NCBI GenBank assembly: GCA_023213395.1
Contig: CM041465.1
Coordinates: 8,432,001-8,496,000, forward strand
Direction: 5' to 3'
DNA length: 64,000 nucleotides
From: Cycas panzhihuaensis
Lineage: Eukaryota > Cycadophyta
A program made the translations under genes and the position numbers. Every line of letters starts with the position of its first letter. The stretch's first letter is position 1. Shown here piece by piece: positions 48,186 through 60,879 of the stretch. The notes below the pieces were generated by a model. It worked only from the letters and a program-made list of their open reading frames with translations. It searched no databases and had not been told where the DNA came from.

Positions 48186-49990
48186 CTAGGCATAGAACTT
48201 TCTCAAATATTAAGAATTTATAGGCCTTTTAAATTTTAGACCCTCCATTGTAGAGATTTGATAAGCCTCATTATTTAAATCTTCAATTACTAGATAGGAA
48301 CCAATCCATTTAGAGAAACGTTTATGTTGTTTATAATGTAGATACTCTAAATTTAATACTTTATCACCAACACTGAACTTCTTAGGTCTAAGCTACTTAT
48401 CATGAGTAGCCTAGACTCTAGCCTTAGATGCCATATTATTCTTAAAGCTTGTAAATGAGTCTCATCTAGCTTTTCTAGCTCTAAGAGACGTGCTTCCCTT
48501 TGGAACTCTTCATTAGTAAATTCCTTCAATGAGACACGTAAAGAGGGAATCTTGACTTCTAACGGGAGGATGACCTTAACACCATAAATAAGGGGAATAA
48601 TGTCATACCTATAGCATTTCTAATAGAGCTTCTATAAGCCCATAATATTAGAAATAATTAAGCGTTCCAATCTCTATGAGATGTGGTAACTGTCTTAGCT
48701 AAAATTTTAGCTAAGATCTTATTAAAGGCTTCAACTTGGCTATTTGCATAAGGGTGATAAGGGGATGATAGTCTATGAGTGATATGGAATTTGTTACATA
48801 ATTCACTAATATGGGAATTATAGAATGAAGTCATATTATCAGTAACAATAACATCTAGTACCCCAAATCTATAAATGATATGATGAAAGATGAACATTAT
48901 AACAAAATTTCCAGTAGCAGTGACTAATGGGATATCTTTACTCTATTTTATAAAATATTTAGTTGTAGTTATTATGAACTTATGCCCATTAGATTATGTT
49001 AGAAATATTTCACTAATGAGATCAAAATCCCATTGGGAAAAAGGCCAAGGCAAAATAATCAACTTCATCTCTTGTATAGGCTTGTGTATCAAGGTTGCAT
49101 GAGATTGGAATTTCTATTATTTTTACACATAAAAATGAGCATATTTAAACAAAGTAAGATAATAATAACTCATATGAAGAATGCATTGGGCCATTGATCA
49201 ACCACTAAAATGTCTGCCATATGTTCCTTCATGGGATTCTATTAAGGCTAGGAATGTTTCATCAGGAGAAAGATACCTCAATAAGATTCTATTAAAGGAA
49301 CACTTATAAAGGACATCATCAAGCAAAAGGTATTGCTTAGTAGCAGCTCAAATTTATCTTCTCTTCTTAGAGGTAAAAGGTGAAAGGAAGGATTGATCAT
49401 AAAGGTATGACCTAATCTCTCCATACCATGAATCATCAAAAGGGATGACCTAGATATAGAGAACATGCTCATTTGGGAGATAATTATCAATAGGTTATTT
49501 TGCAAGATTAGGAAGATGAGCATTATCCATGATCTCTAGGATGATCATGCCTTTCTTAAATTTTCTATTAACAACTTAAAAATTAAACTCTTGAAGAAAC
49601 AAAGACCAATTACCTAATCATCTAGTGAGATTAAATTTAGTTAGTAAATATCTGATAGGATCTGACTGAATAATGGGGTGGACCTTATTTCCATGAAGGT
49701 AGTGGTGTAACTTCTTAGTAGTAAAAATTAAAGTAAGACACTCTTTTTTAGAAAGGGGATAATGAAGTTCAACAGCCACTAGGGTCTTACTAATGAAATA
49801 AATAGCTCATTCTTTATCAAAGTCATCCTCTTGTACTAATATTCATGCTAATGATTCCTCTATAGATGAAGTATATATGATAAAAGGTTTATCAAACCTT
49901 GGGGGAGCAAGTATAAGTGGTGAAACTAAGGCTTGCTTCAACTTGTCAAAGGACTCTTGAACTTGAGGAGTCCATCATAACTCAACATCT
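48186..49990 (-). pseudogene. Tat integrase and RNase H-integrase linker
   Basis: On the minus strand the core has the catalytic Asp in QWDFDLI (about 49030), the second in VIVTDNMTSF (open frame 48897-48658) and the Glu in SQVEAFNKIL: all three are kept. The zinc region lies upstream (ESHEGTYGRH, about 49240). The C-terminus at about 48190-48320 reads GSYLVIEDLNNEAYQIS and ends LRKFY, as in Tat integrases. Stops are scattered over the whole length. Between 49280 and 49990 only loose RNase H similarity is seen. Confidence 0.75.
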
Positions 49991-50900
49991 TTTTTCAAAA
50001 GATTTATGATAAGCTTAGCATCCAAAGCAAAATTAGTAATAAAATGTCTTAAGGAACCTTGGAGGGGATATACTGATAATTTCCCTTATCTTATCAAGAT
50101 CAATTCCAATCCTATAATGTAAAATGATTTTTCCTGGCGTCATGGTAAAAACACACTTAAAGGGATTGAGGCACAAGCAATATTTTTTATACTTCTCAAA
50201 AATTATTTTCAAGTCATGTGCATGGTCACATCTTGCACAAGATAGAGTAAGAATATCATCTAAGTACACAACAATAATGTTATCAATTAAATCATAAAAA
50301 ATATACACCATTGCTCTTTGATAAGTTACATTAGCATTCTTTAATTTGAAAGGCATGACTTTATACACAAAAGTAACCTAAGGAGTAGTGAAAGTAGTCT
50401 TATGATAATTTTGAGGTCATATAGAAATATGATTATAACACGAAAATCCACCCATAAGAGACATCACCTCAAAACTAGCTATTTAGTCCTAAATTTGATT
50501 AAGAAAAGGGAAAGGGAAATTATCTTTAGGACACACCTCATTAATATCTCAAAAATTAATACAAATTTAAATTAAACCATTTTCCTTTACAACTAGAACT
50601 ATATTGGAGACCCATTAAGAATAGTCAACACTTTTAATGAATCCAACTCCTAATAGCTTCTTCACTTCTTATTTAATAGTAAGAGAGAGACATGGATGAA
50701 TATGACATTATTTTTATCATTTAAATTTAATACTAGGAGTTACCATGATATTATGGCCAATGACTTAGGGGTCAAGGCCATGCATATCTTTATAATCCTA
50801 AGCAAAGACTGAGTGAAATTCATAAAAGAGATCCTTAAACTTAGTGATCTCTTAGGAAGTACAACTAGCTTCCAATTTGATAATCTTGAGCACATCCCTC
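49991..50900 (-). pseudogene. Tat reverse transcriptase
   Basis: The open frame 50368-50033 reads VMPFKLKNANVTYQRAM (usual VMPFGLKNAGATYQRAM) and [11 protein letters not shown] with the catalytic YLDD kept, then FEKYKKYCLCLNPFKCVF, the Tat-type thumb (usual RKYxLRLNPxKCxF). Fingers lie upstream to about 50700 with several stops. Confidence 0.82.
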
Positions 50901-52140
50901 ATCTTTAAGTCTACATCAATTGTCTTCTCTATAAGCATCATGTCTCCCTCTTCAAAATAAGGAGGGGCAAGTTCTATTGAGGAAACAGACTCTTGAGGTT
51001 GGGAATGATTAACCAATGGTGAATGAGGTTGTATTACATTTGAAAATATGAACCTATGATGTTCGTTAGGAAGACTAGGAGATGAGCCTACCAGGTGCTA
51101 TAAAATTACCTCGTCATTCTCAAAATAATCAAGATAGAAGGGATCGATGAGGAGGAGATTTCTTGGTAAATTAGTAGATAAAGAGAGAGGTCTAAAACAT
51201 AAAGAAAAATCAACCAAAGAGTTTGGACAAGAAGGAATAAACTTAATGATTAAAGAAACATGAAAACATAGAATAAGCATGTCAACTAACTCTTAAGTCA
51301 AAGTGAAAATTTGATTAAACTCTTGATGATAAAATGATATTCTTGACAAAACAAAGACATCATAATGAGAGACGAAGGGAAAGTATCTATGAAAGGTTGA
51401 GGAGGAAGAGAAATAGTGGATACTAAATTCACTTCCTGTACTCTAGTGGAGGCATTTCGATTACTTTGAAATATATCAAATGAATCTACATCCTCGTGAC
51501 TTGATTCTAACTCTAGGTATCAATGCAACAATATCTTCTTCTTATGTCTATTTAACCATGTAGTAAAGAGAGAAGATTAAGAGAAGATAGGTGTAGCATC
51601 AACATGTGAATCTAGTGAAACTGAAGTTACATGAGTAACTGAAGGAGGATTGATAATAGAAGAAACCAATGCACTCACTTGTGAAAGTGAATACAAAACC
51701 TATAAGAAATATGTCTAAATAGAAAAGGAATAATTTATGTTGATAATTCCACTCACAAGTATTTCTCCAAAAGGTTTGATAAAGTGTGAGGTTACTTCTT
51801 CATTATGAGAGGAAAAGGAAATGAAATAGTGATTAGTTAGACCCAAAGTACAAGGAATGGATGAGGAAACTAATGAATAAGGAAAAATCTTAACGAAATC
51901 TATATCCTTTACTTCTAAATAAGTAGAAGGAGATTTAATGGGAAAGTATTGACCTAGACTAAGTGATTGAAATAAGTACTTCAAAGAGTTCAATGCTTTA
52001 CTAGGTTTAGAAAGGGTCTCAATAAGAAGGACTGGTTGTTTAATTGGTTTTAGTTTTCACTTCATAACTTTTAATTGTCCCTCATGGATGAACTTGAGTT
52101 CACCAAAGAGGGATGAACAAACTATAGATATTTGGGTAAT
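50901..52140 (-). other. Tat protease-RT linker, no domain recognised
   Basis: This lies on the minus strand inside pol, with short frames of 60-92 codons. It probably corresponds to the poorly conserved linker between protease and RT, long in Tat elements. Confidence 0.4.
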
Positions 52141-52467
52141 CTAGGGTCTACCAAAAAGAATGTTATACTCTAAGTCAAGATCAATGATATTTAACTTAGT
52201 GAGAGTTATCTTTTCTTCTAAAGTAAGAGGGAGAGTGACTTGACCTAAAGGTACTTTGCAATTCTTATCATATCCCTGGTAAATCCACTCATATAAATAA
52301 AAAACTAAAATCTTTAAATCCTCAACAAGGTAAAGAGGGATTACATTAATGGAAGATCTCTTATTAATAATAACACACTTAATATTAATGTCATCCTTTA
52401 TAATCTCGATATAGAATGGAGGTATATCATTTGGTGCATGAGTAGAATGGCTAGATAAGGTATCCAT
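52141..52467 (-). pseudogene. Tat aspartic protease, active site lost
   Basis: The open frame ends in LEYNILFGRP, the usual end of Tat proteases (YN.ILGRP). The active-site segment reads CVIINKRSSINVIP, where IDNGSALNV-type is expected: the catalytic Asp is Asn. Flanking LPLTLEEKITLTKLN also fits. Confidence 0.65.
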
Positions 52468-52499
52468 GTCAAAAGAAAGTATTCAAGCAAATAAAGAGA

Positions 52500-55060
52500 T
52501 CATGGTAGGAACTCCTAATGCATCAAATAGGAGCTAACATTACTCAGGGTAACACTTTAGTAAATCAATAACTAAAATATATATTAGAATGGTCTTTAAC
52601 TCATTGACCAAAGAGAATGATCCACCTTTTGTACTAGAGGGAATAGACCTAAACTTGATGGGACATGGAGGTATTAGAGGTAAAGAGTCAAGATTCCTTA
52701 CCATCAAATCATCAAGTGATTTAAATGGACCTACACTCTTTGTTATCTCCACCATATTTGTCATTATTTTAGTGTCACTACCTTTGGGAGGTAGGTGAGC
52801 TTGGTTACTAGTTTATTTTGTTGAAAGATTCAGGAGAGTGGTAGTCTTCTTTAATGAATTAGAACCCAAAGGCTCACCTTTATCATCTTAGACTTGCTTT
52901 TCCTTACCTTTATAATCTTTCTATCTATTATCCTTATGTTGAGGCAAAGCATCCTTATGGATCATTTGATCTTAGGATGACTTCAAGGATTGATTTGATT
53001 GAGCATTCATATTTTGAGTAATATTCTAGGCCATATGGCACTCACTTCTATCATGGGCATCTGTCTAATGATACAAGCACTATTTTGACTTTCTAAAAGA
53101 AGGAGGAGGTGGAAGAGGAGCTTATGTCTTCCTTCCTTTAGTAAGATGGATCACTTTAGTTTCTTGATAGGGTTGACTCTGAGAAGGACCATCAACACAT
53201 AATTTAGTATTGATTGTATGCTCTAATGATCTAATAAAAGAAGTTAGCTAATCATAAGTAGGTTCAAGATTAGAAGCCTTTATTGTTTGAATAATTTCTT
53301 TAGAAAGAAGAGGTTTTCCAACCTTCTTAATACCCACTTCAATCTCGAATGTTTCCAAAATTAAGTAATGATCAATAGATTCTTCATAAGTTTAAGGACT
53401 AAGTTTTAGAACTTCAAGGTGTATGTGTGGCCCTAAATCATTAGTAAATAAATCAAATAGGAGACTAGGATGAAAACGTGAATGAAAAGCATGTACCTGG
53501 TCTTGAAACCTTCTCCTAAAGCCTTTAGAGGTCTTATCATAGTTTTGCTTGATGGCTAAGAGGGACTTGATACCTGATTCAAATGGTCTCACTATGTCAA
53601 AATAATTAATAAAAGAATCAACTAATTATTAGAATGAGTGAATGAAAGTTGATAAAACCACTTCAAAGAATTTCCTGGAAGTGATTTTAGAAACATATGC
53701 ATCACGACATAATCATACAACATGAAATCTATACAAGCAAGTGCAAACACCTATATATGAGAATTAGGATCCTAGAAAGAGTCACCTAAAAATTTAGGTA
53801 CCTCAAGAAGAAATGGAGGCATCGGAGATAAAAGGACTTCACACAAAAAAGGGGATTTCATATAGTTAAGAAAAGGTCTCTTGGCTTCAGTGTAGTAGCA
53901 CATTGAGTTAAGGATGATAGGGATGGAATATAAGAAGGAATGGGTTATTATTGTTGTTATTAAGAAATAGTATAAGATGGGAAAATAGATGAGGGATTAA
54001 ACTAAGCTATAGGGTTAACAAAAAGTTAGTTTAGGGCATAGGATATTATGGAAAGATAGGATTAAACGATAGAAAAGCAGGTGGTTGTGAAGTAGGTCTA
54101 GAAATATGTGATGAAGAAGTAGGGTTAGCAAATTCCAAAACTTGAGACTAACTAAATGAGATATGAGGATGAATGGGTTAAGTATAGGAAACATGTTAGG
54201 AAGTGGGTGCCATATTAGATGCTCTAAAAGAAGATGCATGATGTCTAATACCCTATGACAAAACTGTATAGGATGTGTGATGGGGGAATTAAGTCATGGA
54301 AGAGATAGGATAAGAAGAGGTAACCCTAGTGGTATAGGAACAAATAGGTTGACTAGGTAAAGGTACAACCACTTGACTCAAGATAGGAGCATGAGAGAGA
54401 TTAGACTTACCATGGATAAAAATAGTAGCAGTACCTTCTTGGGTAGAAGGCATCGTATGGGGAGAATGGATCTGAACTTACAAACAAGAATGAGAAGGAA
54501 GAGGCTGAGAATGGGTCAACTTATAATCTTCTATCTCCTCTAAAGGAGATGAATGAGATCTTGATGAAGGTCTAGGTAAAGGAGGGTGGGAAGGATGGGG
54601 AGATCAAATGACATTAAGGGCATTTGGGGGCTCAACTTGAATTGACTCATACTCTTCACAAAAAAGATCAAATTGATGATGCTGTGGTAAGGATGTTATA
54701 GGATGAGTCTCTAAATAGAATGGATCTTAATAACCAATCATCTGAAGTGGAGTAGGAATCCTAGTAAAAATCCGCTCAAAATATGATGAATGTGCTTGAA
54801 TGAGAGATGGTTCTTCTTGTGTGAAAGAAGGATTTATATAAGAAGGATCACCATGATACTAAGACAGTTCAAAAAAATCTTACTCCACTAGGATGTCATA
54901 TAACTAGGTGAGATCCTTAGGAGGATAAACATAAGTGTCATGAATATGATTCTTTGAAGATTCAATATAAGATGATGAAACTTCTTGAAAAAAATTTGAA
55001 AGGTTTACAATTGAGGTAGAAGGCCTTAAAGCCTCAAGGATTGTCTAGGAGTGGGTGTTA
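52500..55060 (-). pseudogene. Tat gag, copy 2
   Basis: On the minus strand gag starts close to the primer site (about 55060) and runs with scattered stops. The N-terminal half is Ser/Pro/His-rich (matching 5719-6540); the core includes RRFQDQVHAFHSRFHPSLLF (open 53592-53392). The knuckle CLYH-stop-TDAHDRSEC at 53039-53080 has the CxxH spacing typical of Tat gag. The region 52764-52540 links to protease. Two stops here (54289-54291, 54478-54480) are Gln codons in copy 1. Confidence 0.7.
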
Positions 55061-55097
55061 TGTTTTCCATCACTTTAATAAGAGGACAAATGGTAGT

Positions 55098-55115
55098 TCC
55101 CCAATATGGTCACCA
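55098..55115 (-). other. Putative primer-binding site of Tat copy 2
   Basis: The minus strand reads TGGTGACCATATTGGGGA, 9 bases from the LTR. The TGG start and GGGGA end resemble elongator-tRNA sites of Tat elements. The tRNA is not assigned. Confidence 0.4.
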
Positions 55116-55124
55116 TAAAGATGG

Positions 55125-57019
55125 TGAGTTTTGGATGGACCTAAATAAAATATCTCTCAATTAATAGGTTGTTTCTCTTATTTTAAATCTAGACTATGAG
55201 ATATAAAGTCTAAGAGAACCTAAGTGACCACCTTTATCTAACTCTTAAGAAGGAGTCTCCACCTAATTATGTTGTCTAGTAAAGATGTGAATGAATGAGA
55301 TGAAAAAAGGGTAGGATATATGGGCATGATTGAATCTACTAGCCTACACAACTGGTTGAAGGAGTTCTAAGTTTAGAACTACTCTAACAATGCCTCTTGT
55401 GTCCTTCCTAGGGACTTATTTCCTTCTATTTTTTCAACCTTTTGAGTTTTACTTAAATGAAGGAAAAGGGTTAAACAAATAGAAGGAATTTTATTTCTTT
55501 TTTCTAAGATAAAATGAAAATCATAAAGGCAATCAATGAAGCTACAAAACCCATCCACCTTCTTTCAAACAAATAAGCAAAGAAAGCTAGCTATGTATGC
55601 AATTTCTTTTTTCTTTTTCTAATTTAAAAGATGAAGCACACTAAAATGATTATAAGACTATTTCCTTTAGATGTAATACACACTTTTTTAAGGAAAGAAA
55701 AATACTAACATGACATGCAACATAACATGCAACTATATATACAAAATTACCAAGAGTTTCAATAATATGCAATGCCAATAAAGGTTTTTTAAATCTCAAA
55801 TGCATGCAATCTTTCCTTTAAACAATGATTTCACAAGAAAAAGAGAAATATTAAAGACTTTCTACTACTATTATTAATGATTTTTTAGAGCATTAATAGT
55901 GTATGCAACCAATTATATTCATGCCATAAACCTCACATACAAGCAACAAGATGAAACATTAGAGATTCTATTATAAATAGAGTAGAATGAGCTCTAAAGG
56001 GATCCTTGAACCTCTAATGATCTAAAAAATAACACATATATCACTCACCAATTTAGATTTTTCCTTTTAGATAAAGAGAATAAACCAAAGAGTGAAACCA
56101 CATAAGAATTAAAACTAAAACTTCTTTCCTACTTGAAAATTTTCTATCTTAGAATATCTCTTTTTCTTTCATTTGATCAAATTTCCCCAAACACTTCTTT
56201 TAAATTTGATAAAGGGAAAAAAAAGCAACAAGCACCATAGGCTAAACTATAGCCATGAATAAGCTAAAAATGATGGTAAACCATTTAGAATTCGGAATGC
56301 TATAGAAGAATTAGAGGAGATAGCTATTTAGATAGTGAAGAGATCACCATGCTTCACATTAGTATATCTCCTTTTTACCCCACAAAGGGCTAACCTTTTA
56401 GCCAAGGTTCCAAGCTAAAAATAAGTATAAGATCACCATAAACACTAATAGAAAAGAAGAGTAAACTCTAAGCAAAAAACAATCTCCAACAAGTAGTGAA
56501 ATCATAGGAATTTTTAATAGGAAAGATCTTACCAGTAGAGAGGAATTTTGAAGTTGAAAACCTTGAAAAAAATCAAAGAAGTTGAAGAACAAACCATAAA
56601 AATTTGAATATCAGTACAACAATAATCTAAAGAATTAAAATTTCCTCATGATTTCACCCATTAACATCACCAAATGTAGTTTTCCAAGTCACAATAGTAG
56701 AACTCTTTAAAAGTCTCTAAAAAATCTTAGAAAAGTCTCTAAATCTTCAACTCTTGACTCTCTTTATTTGAATGATAGATCACAACACTCTTAGGGTTCA
56801 ACCTGAACATGAAATAAATAATTCTTCATCAAACCTAGGTAGTGACATATAAAAATCTAGTATGCTTGCTGAGTTTTGCACATATAACAATCAAAACCAT
56901 GACCGATCATGTTTTTGGTAGGCCAAAAATATGAGTTTATACTAAAGACACAACCAATCACATTTTTGGTAGCACAAAAAATGTGACAAGTGAGGAGGTG
57001 AAAAATGGCTCATTAAAAG
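55125..57019 (-). repeat. 5' LTR of Tat copy 2, inner part
   Basis: It matches 6591-8485 of copy 1 and is cut at 57019 by the chromovirus; it continues at 63101. The last five bases (aaaag) are the chromovirus target duplication. Confidence 0.85.
57015..57019. repeat. Chromovirus target duplication, left
   Basis: aaaag, repeated at 63096-63100. The uninterrupted copy 1 has a single aaaag at the same place, near 8477-8485. Confidence 0.9.
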
Positions 57020-57399
57020 TGGTAGGATACCACTCCTTAATGTTAATTACACACCAATATAATAAGCAAATAACTCCAAAAGAGCACTTATATTGTAATA
57101 CCCTTCGAGGGGGCAACCCCCAATTACATGCAAATAACAATGATATTCAAGATATCATACTCTAAGGATTACACAAATATATATATGTCTCTATGCTTGT
57201 TACTCAACCACCTCCTTATGTATGTGGGATATTACATGAATATATATAGTGCTCAATGACCACTACACAACCTTCTACTTATGCATGTGGGATATTAAGA
57301 AAAGGGAAGAAGTAGAAGAAATAAAGATATAAGAGAGAGAAGAAGTACAAGATATAAGAGAATATAAGAGAAGGTAAGTTAGGGGTTGGATCCCTAACA
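57020..57399 (-). repeat. 3' LTR of chromovirus
   Basis: 380 bp, pairs with 62715-63095. Nine of the ten substitutions between the LTRs are transitions. Confidence 0.93.
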
Positions 57400-57412
57400 A
57401 AGTCCCCCCCTT
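57400..57412 (-). other. Polypurine tract of chromovirus
   Basis: The minus strand reads AAGGGGGGGACTT, touching the LTR start TGTTAGGG. Confidence 0.85.
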
Positions 57413-57427
57413 AAAAAAGCTTTGCCC

Positions 57428-57840
57428 TCAAAGCTTGGTGATCTCAGGGTGCTCTAGGACAAATTGTTCATTCTCCCAGGTTGCATCTTCTTGCGGAAGT
57501 TATTTCCATTTGATGAGATACTCAATGATTTGTCTGGATCGTAGATGTCGAATTCTTCGGTCGATGATACATTCTAGAATGAGTTGAAGTTGCCCCTTCT
57601 CATTTAATATAGGTAATTCTGCTTGAACTTGTACTTGTGCCCAATTACCTTCTTGAGACATGAAACATGAAAGACATTATGGATCCTTGATAGTGGTGGT
57701 AAGTCCAAGGCATATGCAACTTCACCAATCTTCTTGAGAATTTTGTAAGGCCCATAAAATCGAGGTTGTAACTTATGTTGCCCATTCCATTTGAGAGATT
57801 CCTGCTTATACAGTTGCAACCGTAAGTATACCCAATCACC
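57428..57840 (-). pseudogene. Integrase C-terminus with GPY module and chromodomain
   Basis: The open frame 57819-57604 has YGPYKILKKIGEVAYALDLP, the GPY/F module. After a stop the downstream sequence reads RSRQIIEYLIKWK, stop, LPQEDATWE and FVLEHPEI, ending at a stop at 57428-57430. This is the chromodomain of plant chromoviruses (EYL(V/I)KWK.LP..(E/D)ATWE). Chromodomains are thought to direct insertion to marked chromatin. The internal stop is TAA inside the domain. Confidence 0.85.
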
Positions 57841-57861
57841 TGGTTGAAACGCTCGTTTATT

Positions 57862-58509
57862 TCACCCTTTATCTGCTTGTTGTTTCATCTGATTTTGTCC
57901 AAGGTTTAAATTTTCCTTGAGTAGCTTAAGAATATGTGTTGTTTGTTGGATGTGGTCTTCGACTAATTGAACCTTAGAACTGATTATGGCATAGTTTTTA
58001 AGTGTGGGTGGTTCATAGCCATATAATGCTTGGAACAGAGTCATTCCTACTGATGCATGATAGGTTGTATTATACCGCCATTCTGCTAAAGGAAGCCAAT
58101 GATGCCACTGCCCCTGCTTATCTGAAGCATAACACCGAAGGTATCCTTCAAGGCACTTATTAACCACCTCGGTTTGTCCATCATGCTTGTGGATGGTAGG
58201 TGAGCTCATTGTCAGTTTAGTACCAAGTAGATGGAAGAGTTCTATCCAGAAGTTACTGGTAAACTTGGGATCCCGATCACTGACTATACATTTGGGCATG
58301 CCGTGCAACCTGTGTATATCCTTTAAAAAGACCTCAGCAATTTGCTTTGCCTTATATGTGGCCTGAATGCCACAGAAATGAGCATATTTAGTTAGCCTAT
58401 CAACAACCACCAGTATAGCATCTTTTCCTTCTGACTTGGGCAGACCCACGATGAAGTCCATAGAAATTTCTTCCCATCGTTGATTTGGTATGGGAAGGGG
58501 TTGCAGCAA
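57862..58509 (-). pseudogene. Integrase core of chromovirus
   Basis: A 215-codon open frame. Catalytic residues: SMDFIVGLP, IVSDRDPKF and DGQTEVVNKCLEGYLRCY supply the two Asp and the Glu. QGQWHHWLPLAEWRYNTTYH and the QALYGYEPP segment follow as in other chromoviruses. The start at 58509 is an artefact of the frameshift near 58500; the real frame enters from RNase H. It would insert the element DNA. Confidence 0.88.
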
Positions 58510-59186
58510 TCCTGGAGACTTGATTGTTCTGTCTTATGTCGTTGACAAATTTCACATGAGGAAACATATCTCTTTACATATCCATTTTGTCCCTTCCAAA
58601 AGAAAGACTGTTTTAAGCGGTGGTATGTTCGTAGCAACCACAGTGACCTCATTGGAGAGGCATGTGCATCATGTAAAATTTGCTGCTTAAGGCTAGAGTG
58701 AGGGCATATATATATTCGATTCTTATACCAGAGAATATTTGAAGACCATGTATAATGGGTTGAATGCCCTACTCCAGCTTGAAGGTCTTGAATGATCTGC
58801 TTTGTAAAGGAGTCCTCATCCCATTCTTGCTTGGCGATTGTTATCCAAGAGGGATTGACTGTTGTGATAGAATATAGTGCAAAGTCTTCTTCCTTACGAG
58901 ATAAAGCATCAGCAGCTATATTATCCTTGCCTTTTTTATATATTATTTCAAAGTCAAAAGCTTGCATTTTGGTGACCCATTTTTATTATTCCTCAGATGA
59001 TGTCCTTTGAGATAGGAAATATTTTAAGCTATCATGGTTTGTTTTAATTTGGAAATGTGTTCCCAATAAATATTATCGCCATTTCCTAACTACATGAAGA
59101 ATTGCTAACATCTCCTTCTCATAGGTGGACTTGACTTGTTCCTTGAGTGTAAGTCGACGACTTTCAAAAGCCAAAGGTTTTCCTTC
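58510..59186 (-). pseudogene. RNase H and integrase zinc region of chromovirus
   Basis: In the same frame as RT, after stops at about 59185, 59075 and 58985. It includes the end of RNase H (FEIIYKKGKDNIAADALSRK) and the H2C2 zinc motif (HASPMRS...TYH...CEICQRHK) in the open part 58967-58510. The frame then slips and the last 40 or so codons of that open frame are read out of register. Confidence 0.85.
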
Positions 59187-60110
59187 TTACATTAAGACTG
59201 CTCCAATGCCTTGCCCCGATGCATCACATTCAATGGTGAAGGTCTTTGTAAAGTCTGGTATCATAAGGATCGGTATGGTAGTTAAAGCCAGCTTTAGGTG
59301 TTCAAATGCTTCAGAGGCCTTACCATTCCAATGAAAAGAATCCTTTTTTAACAAATTGATTAAAGGGGAAACAATCCTTGCATAGCCTTGAACAAACTTT
59401 CGATAATATCCTGTGATTCCTAAGAATCCACGAAGGCCCTTGATGTTTTTAGGTTTAGGCCAATTTGTGATAACTGCTATTTTCTTAGGATTCACCTTGA
59501 CTCCTTCTTGAGAGATGATATAGCCCAAATATTCTATTTCTGTTTGCCCAAATTGACATTTTGATTTTTTTGCATAAAGCTGGTTATCTGCAAGCACCTG
59601 TAATGCCTTATCAACATGCTGAAAATGGTCTTCCCACGTACGACTGAAGATCAAAATGTCATAAAAAAAGACTAATATGAACTTCCTTAAGTAAGGTCGA
59701 AAGAGTTTATTCATGAGTCCTTGAAAGGTGGATGGAGCATTAGTCAAGCCAAATGGCATGACTAAAAATTCATAGTGACCTTCATGTGTACGAAATACAG
59801 TTTTATGAACATCCTCTGCTTTGATCCTGATTTGATGGTATCCTGACCGTAAGTCCAATGATGTGAAGAACATTACTCCATGGAGTTTATCCAAGAGTTC
59901 ATCAATGACTGGTATAGGAAATTTATCCTTGATGGTTATCTTATTGAGCTCATGAGTCTACACACACATGTAAAATGAGCCATCCTTTTTTCTTACTAAA
60001 ATCACCGGGGCAGAAAAAGTGCTTTTACTTTCCCTAATAATACCAGCATTAAGGAGTTCTTGAACTAGTCATTCAATTTCATTCTTTTGCTAGTAGGGAT
60101 ACCGGTATGG
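59187..60110 (-). pseudogene. Reverse transcriptase of chromovirus, catalytic Asp lost
   Basis: The open frame 59894-59187 (235 codons) holds [31 protein letters not shown], the palm box [28 protein letters not shown] and the RNase H start [13 protein letters not shown]. The palm box normally reads FFDDIL; here the first Asp of the DD pair is Tyr (TAT), so the polymerase would be inactive. The fingers lie at 60110-59900 (INAGIIRES-like, VILVRKKDGS) with stops. Confidence 0.9.
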
Positions 60111-60554
60111 TCGAATACAAGGAGGATTGCTTCCAACTACTAGGTCAATGCTATGATCTTGGTCACGTACTGGGGGAAGACCTTAAGGAATATCTTGAAA
60201 GACCTGGTTATGGCAGTGAAGTACCAATTTTAAGTCATTTGGTATACCATCATCTTGGAGAATGTCCCCTTCTGTTGGAAGTTCTTGACCTTCTAGAGCA
60301 TAACATTTGGCAATGATTCCTATACCACCCTTTTTAATAAGCCTCTCCATACGGTGTGAGCTGATGATTTAGGTCGGTGGAGGAATGATCCAATTCAATT
60401 GATAGTCAATTCCTTTAACAGTAAATCAGATGAAGAGCTCTTGCATATTTAGTTGAATGGTCCCTAGTGGTTTGAGCCATTGTACCCCTAATACAACATC
60501 AACTCCTCCAATAGGAATGGCATACATAGAAGTGAAGAGGTGATAGTCACCCAT

Positions 60555-60785
60555 TTATAATTTGATATTGTGATATTTTCCCCCATAAGCGAGTGTCCCT
60601 CCATTAGCCACCATAACCTGAAAATTTTTGACAGGATATGGAAAACAGTTGAGTTCTTCAGCAAGTTTCCGATTAATGAAATTATGGGTGCTCCCAGAAT
60701 CTATGAGGACAACCACCTTCCTTTTCTTAATGTACCTAATAAGTTTGAGTGTCTGAGGGGCTGCAATTCTAGCTAGGGCATGCAC
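60555..60785 (-). pseudogene. Aspartic protease of chromovirus
   Basis: VVVLIDSGSTHNFIN has the intact DSG active site, followed by VANGGTLAYGG. The frame is open for 76 codons and continuous with gag upstream. It ends at a stop where Gln is likely. VDVVLGVQWL follows in frame at about 60490. Confidence 0.88.
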
Positions 60786-60879
60786 AGATATAGTAGCAGT
60801 ATCTTCTTCTTCCTCCTCAGGTGGGTCACAATCATTATTTTCTAGCTCTAATGAGACTTCTTCTACTGGTTCCTCATCT

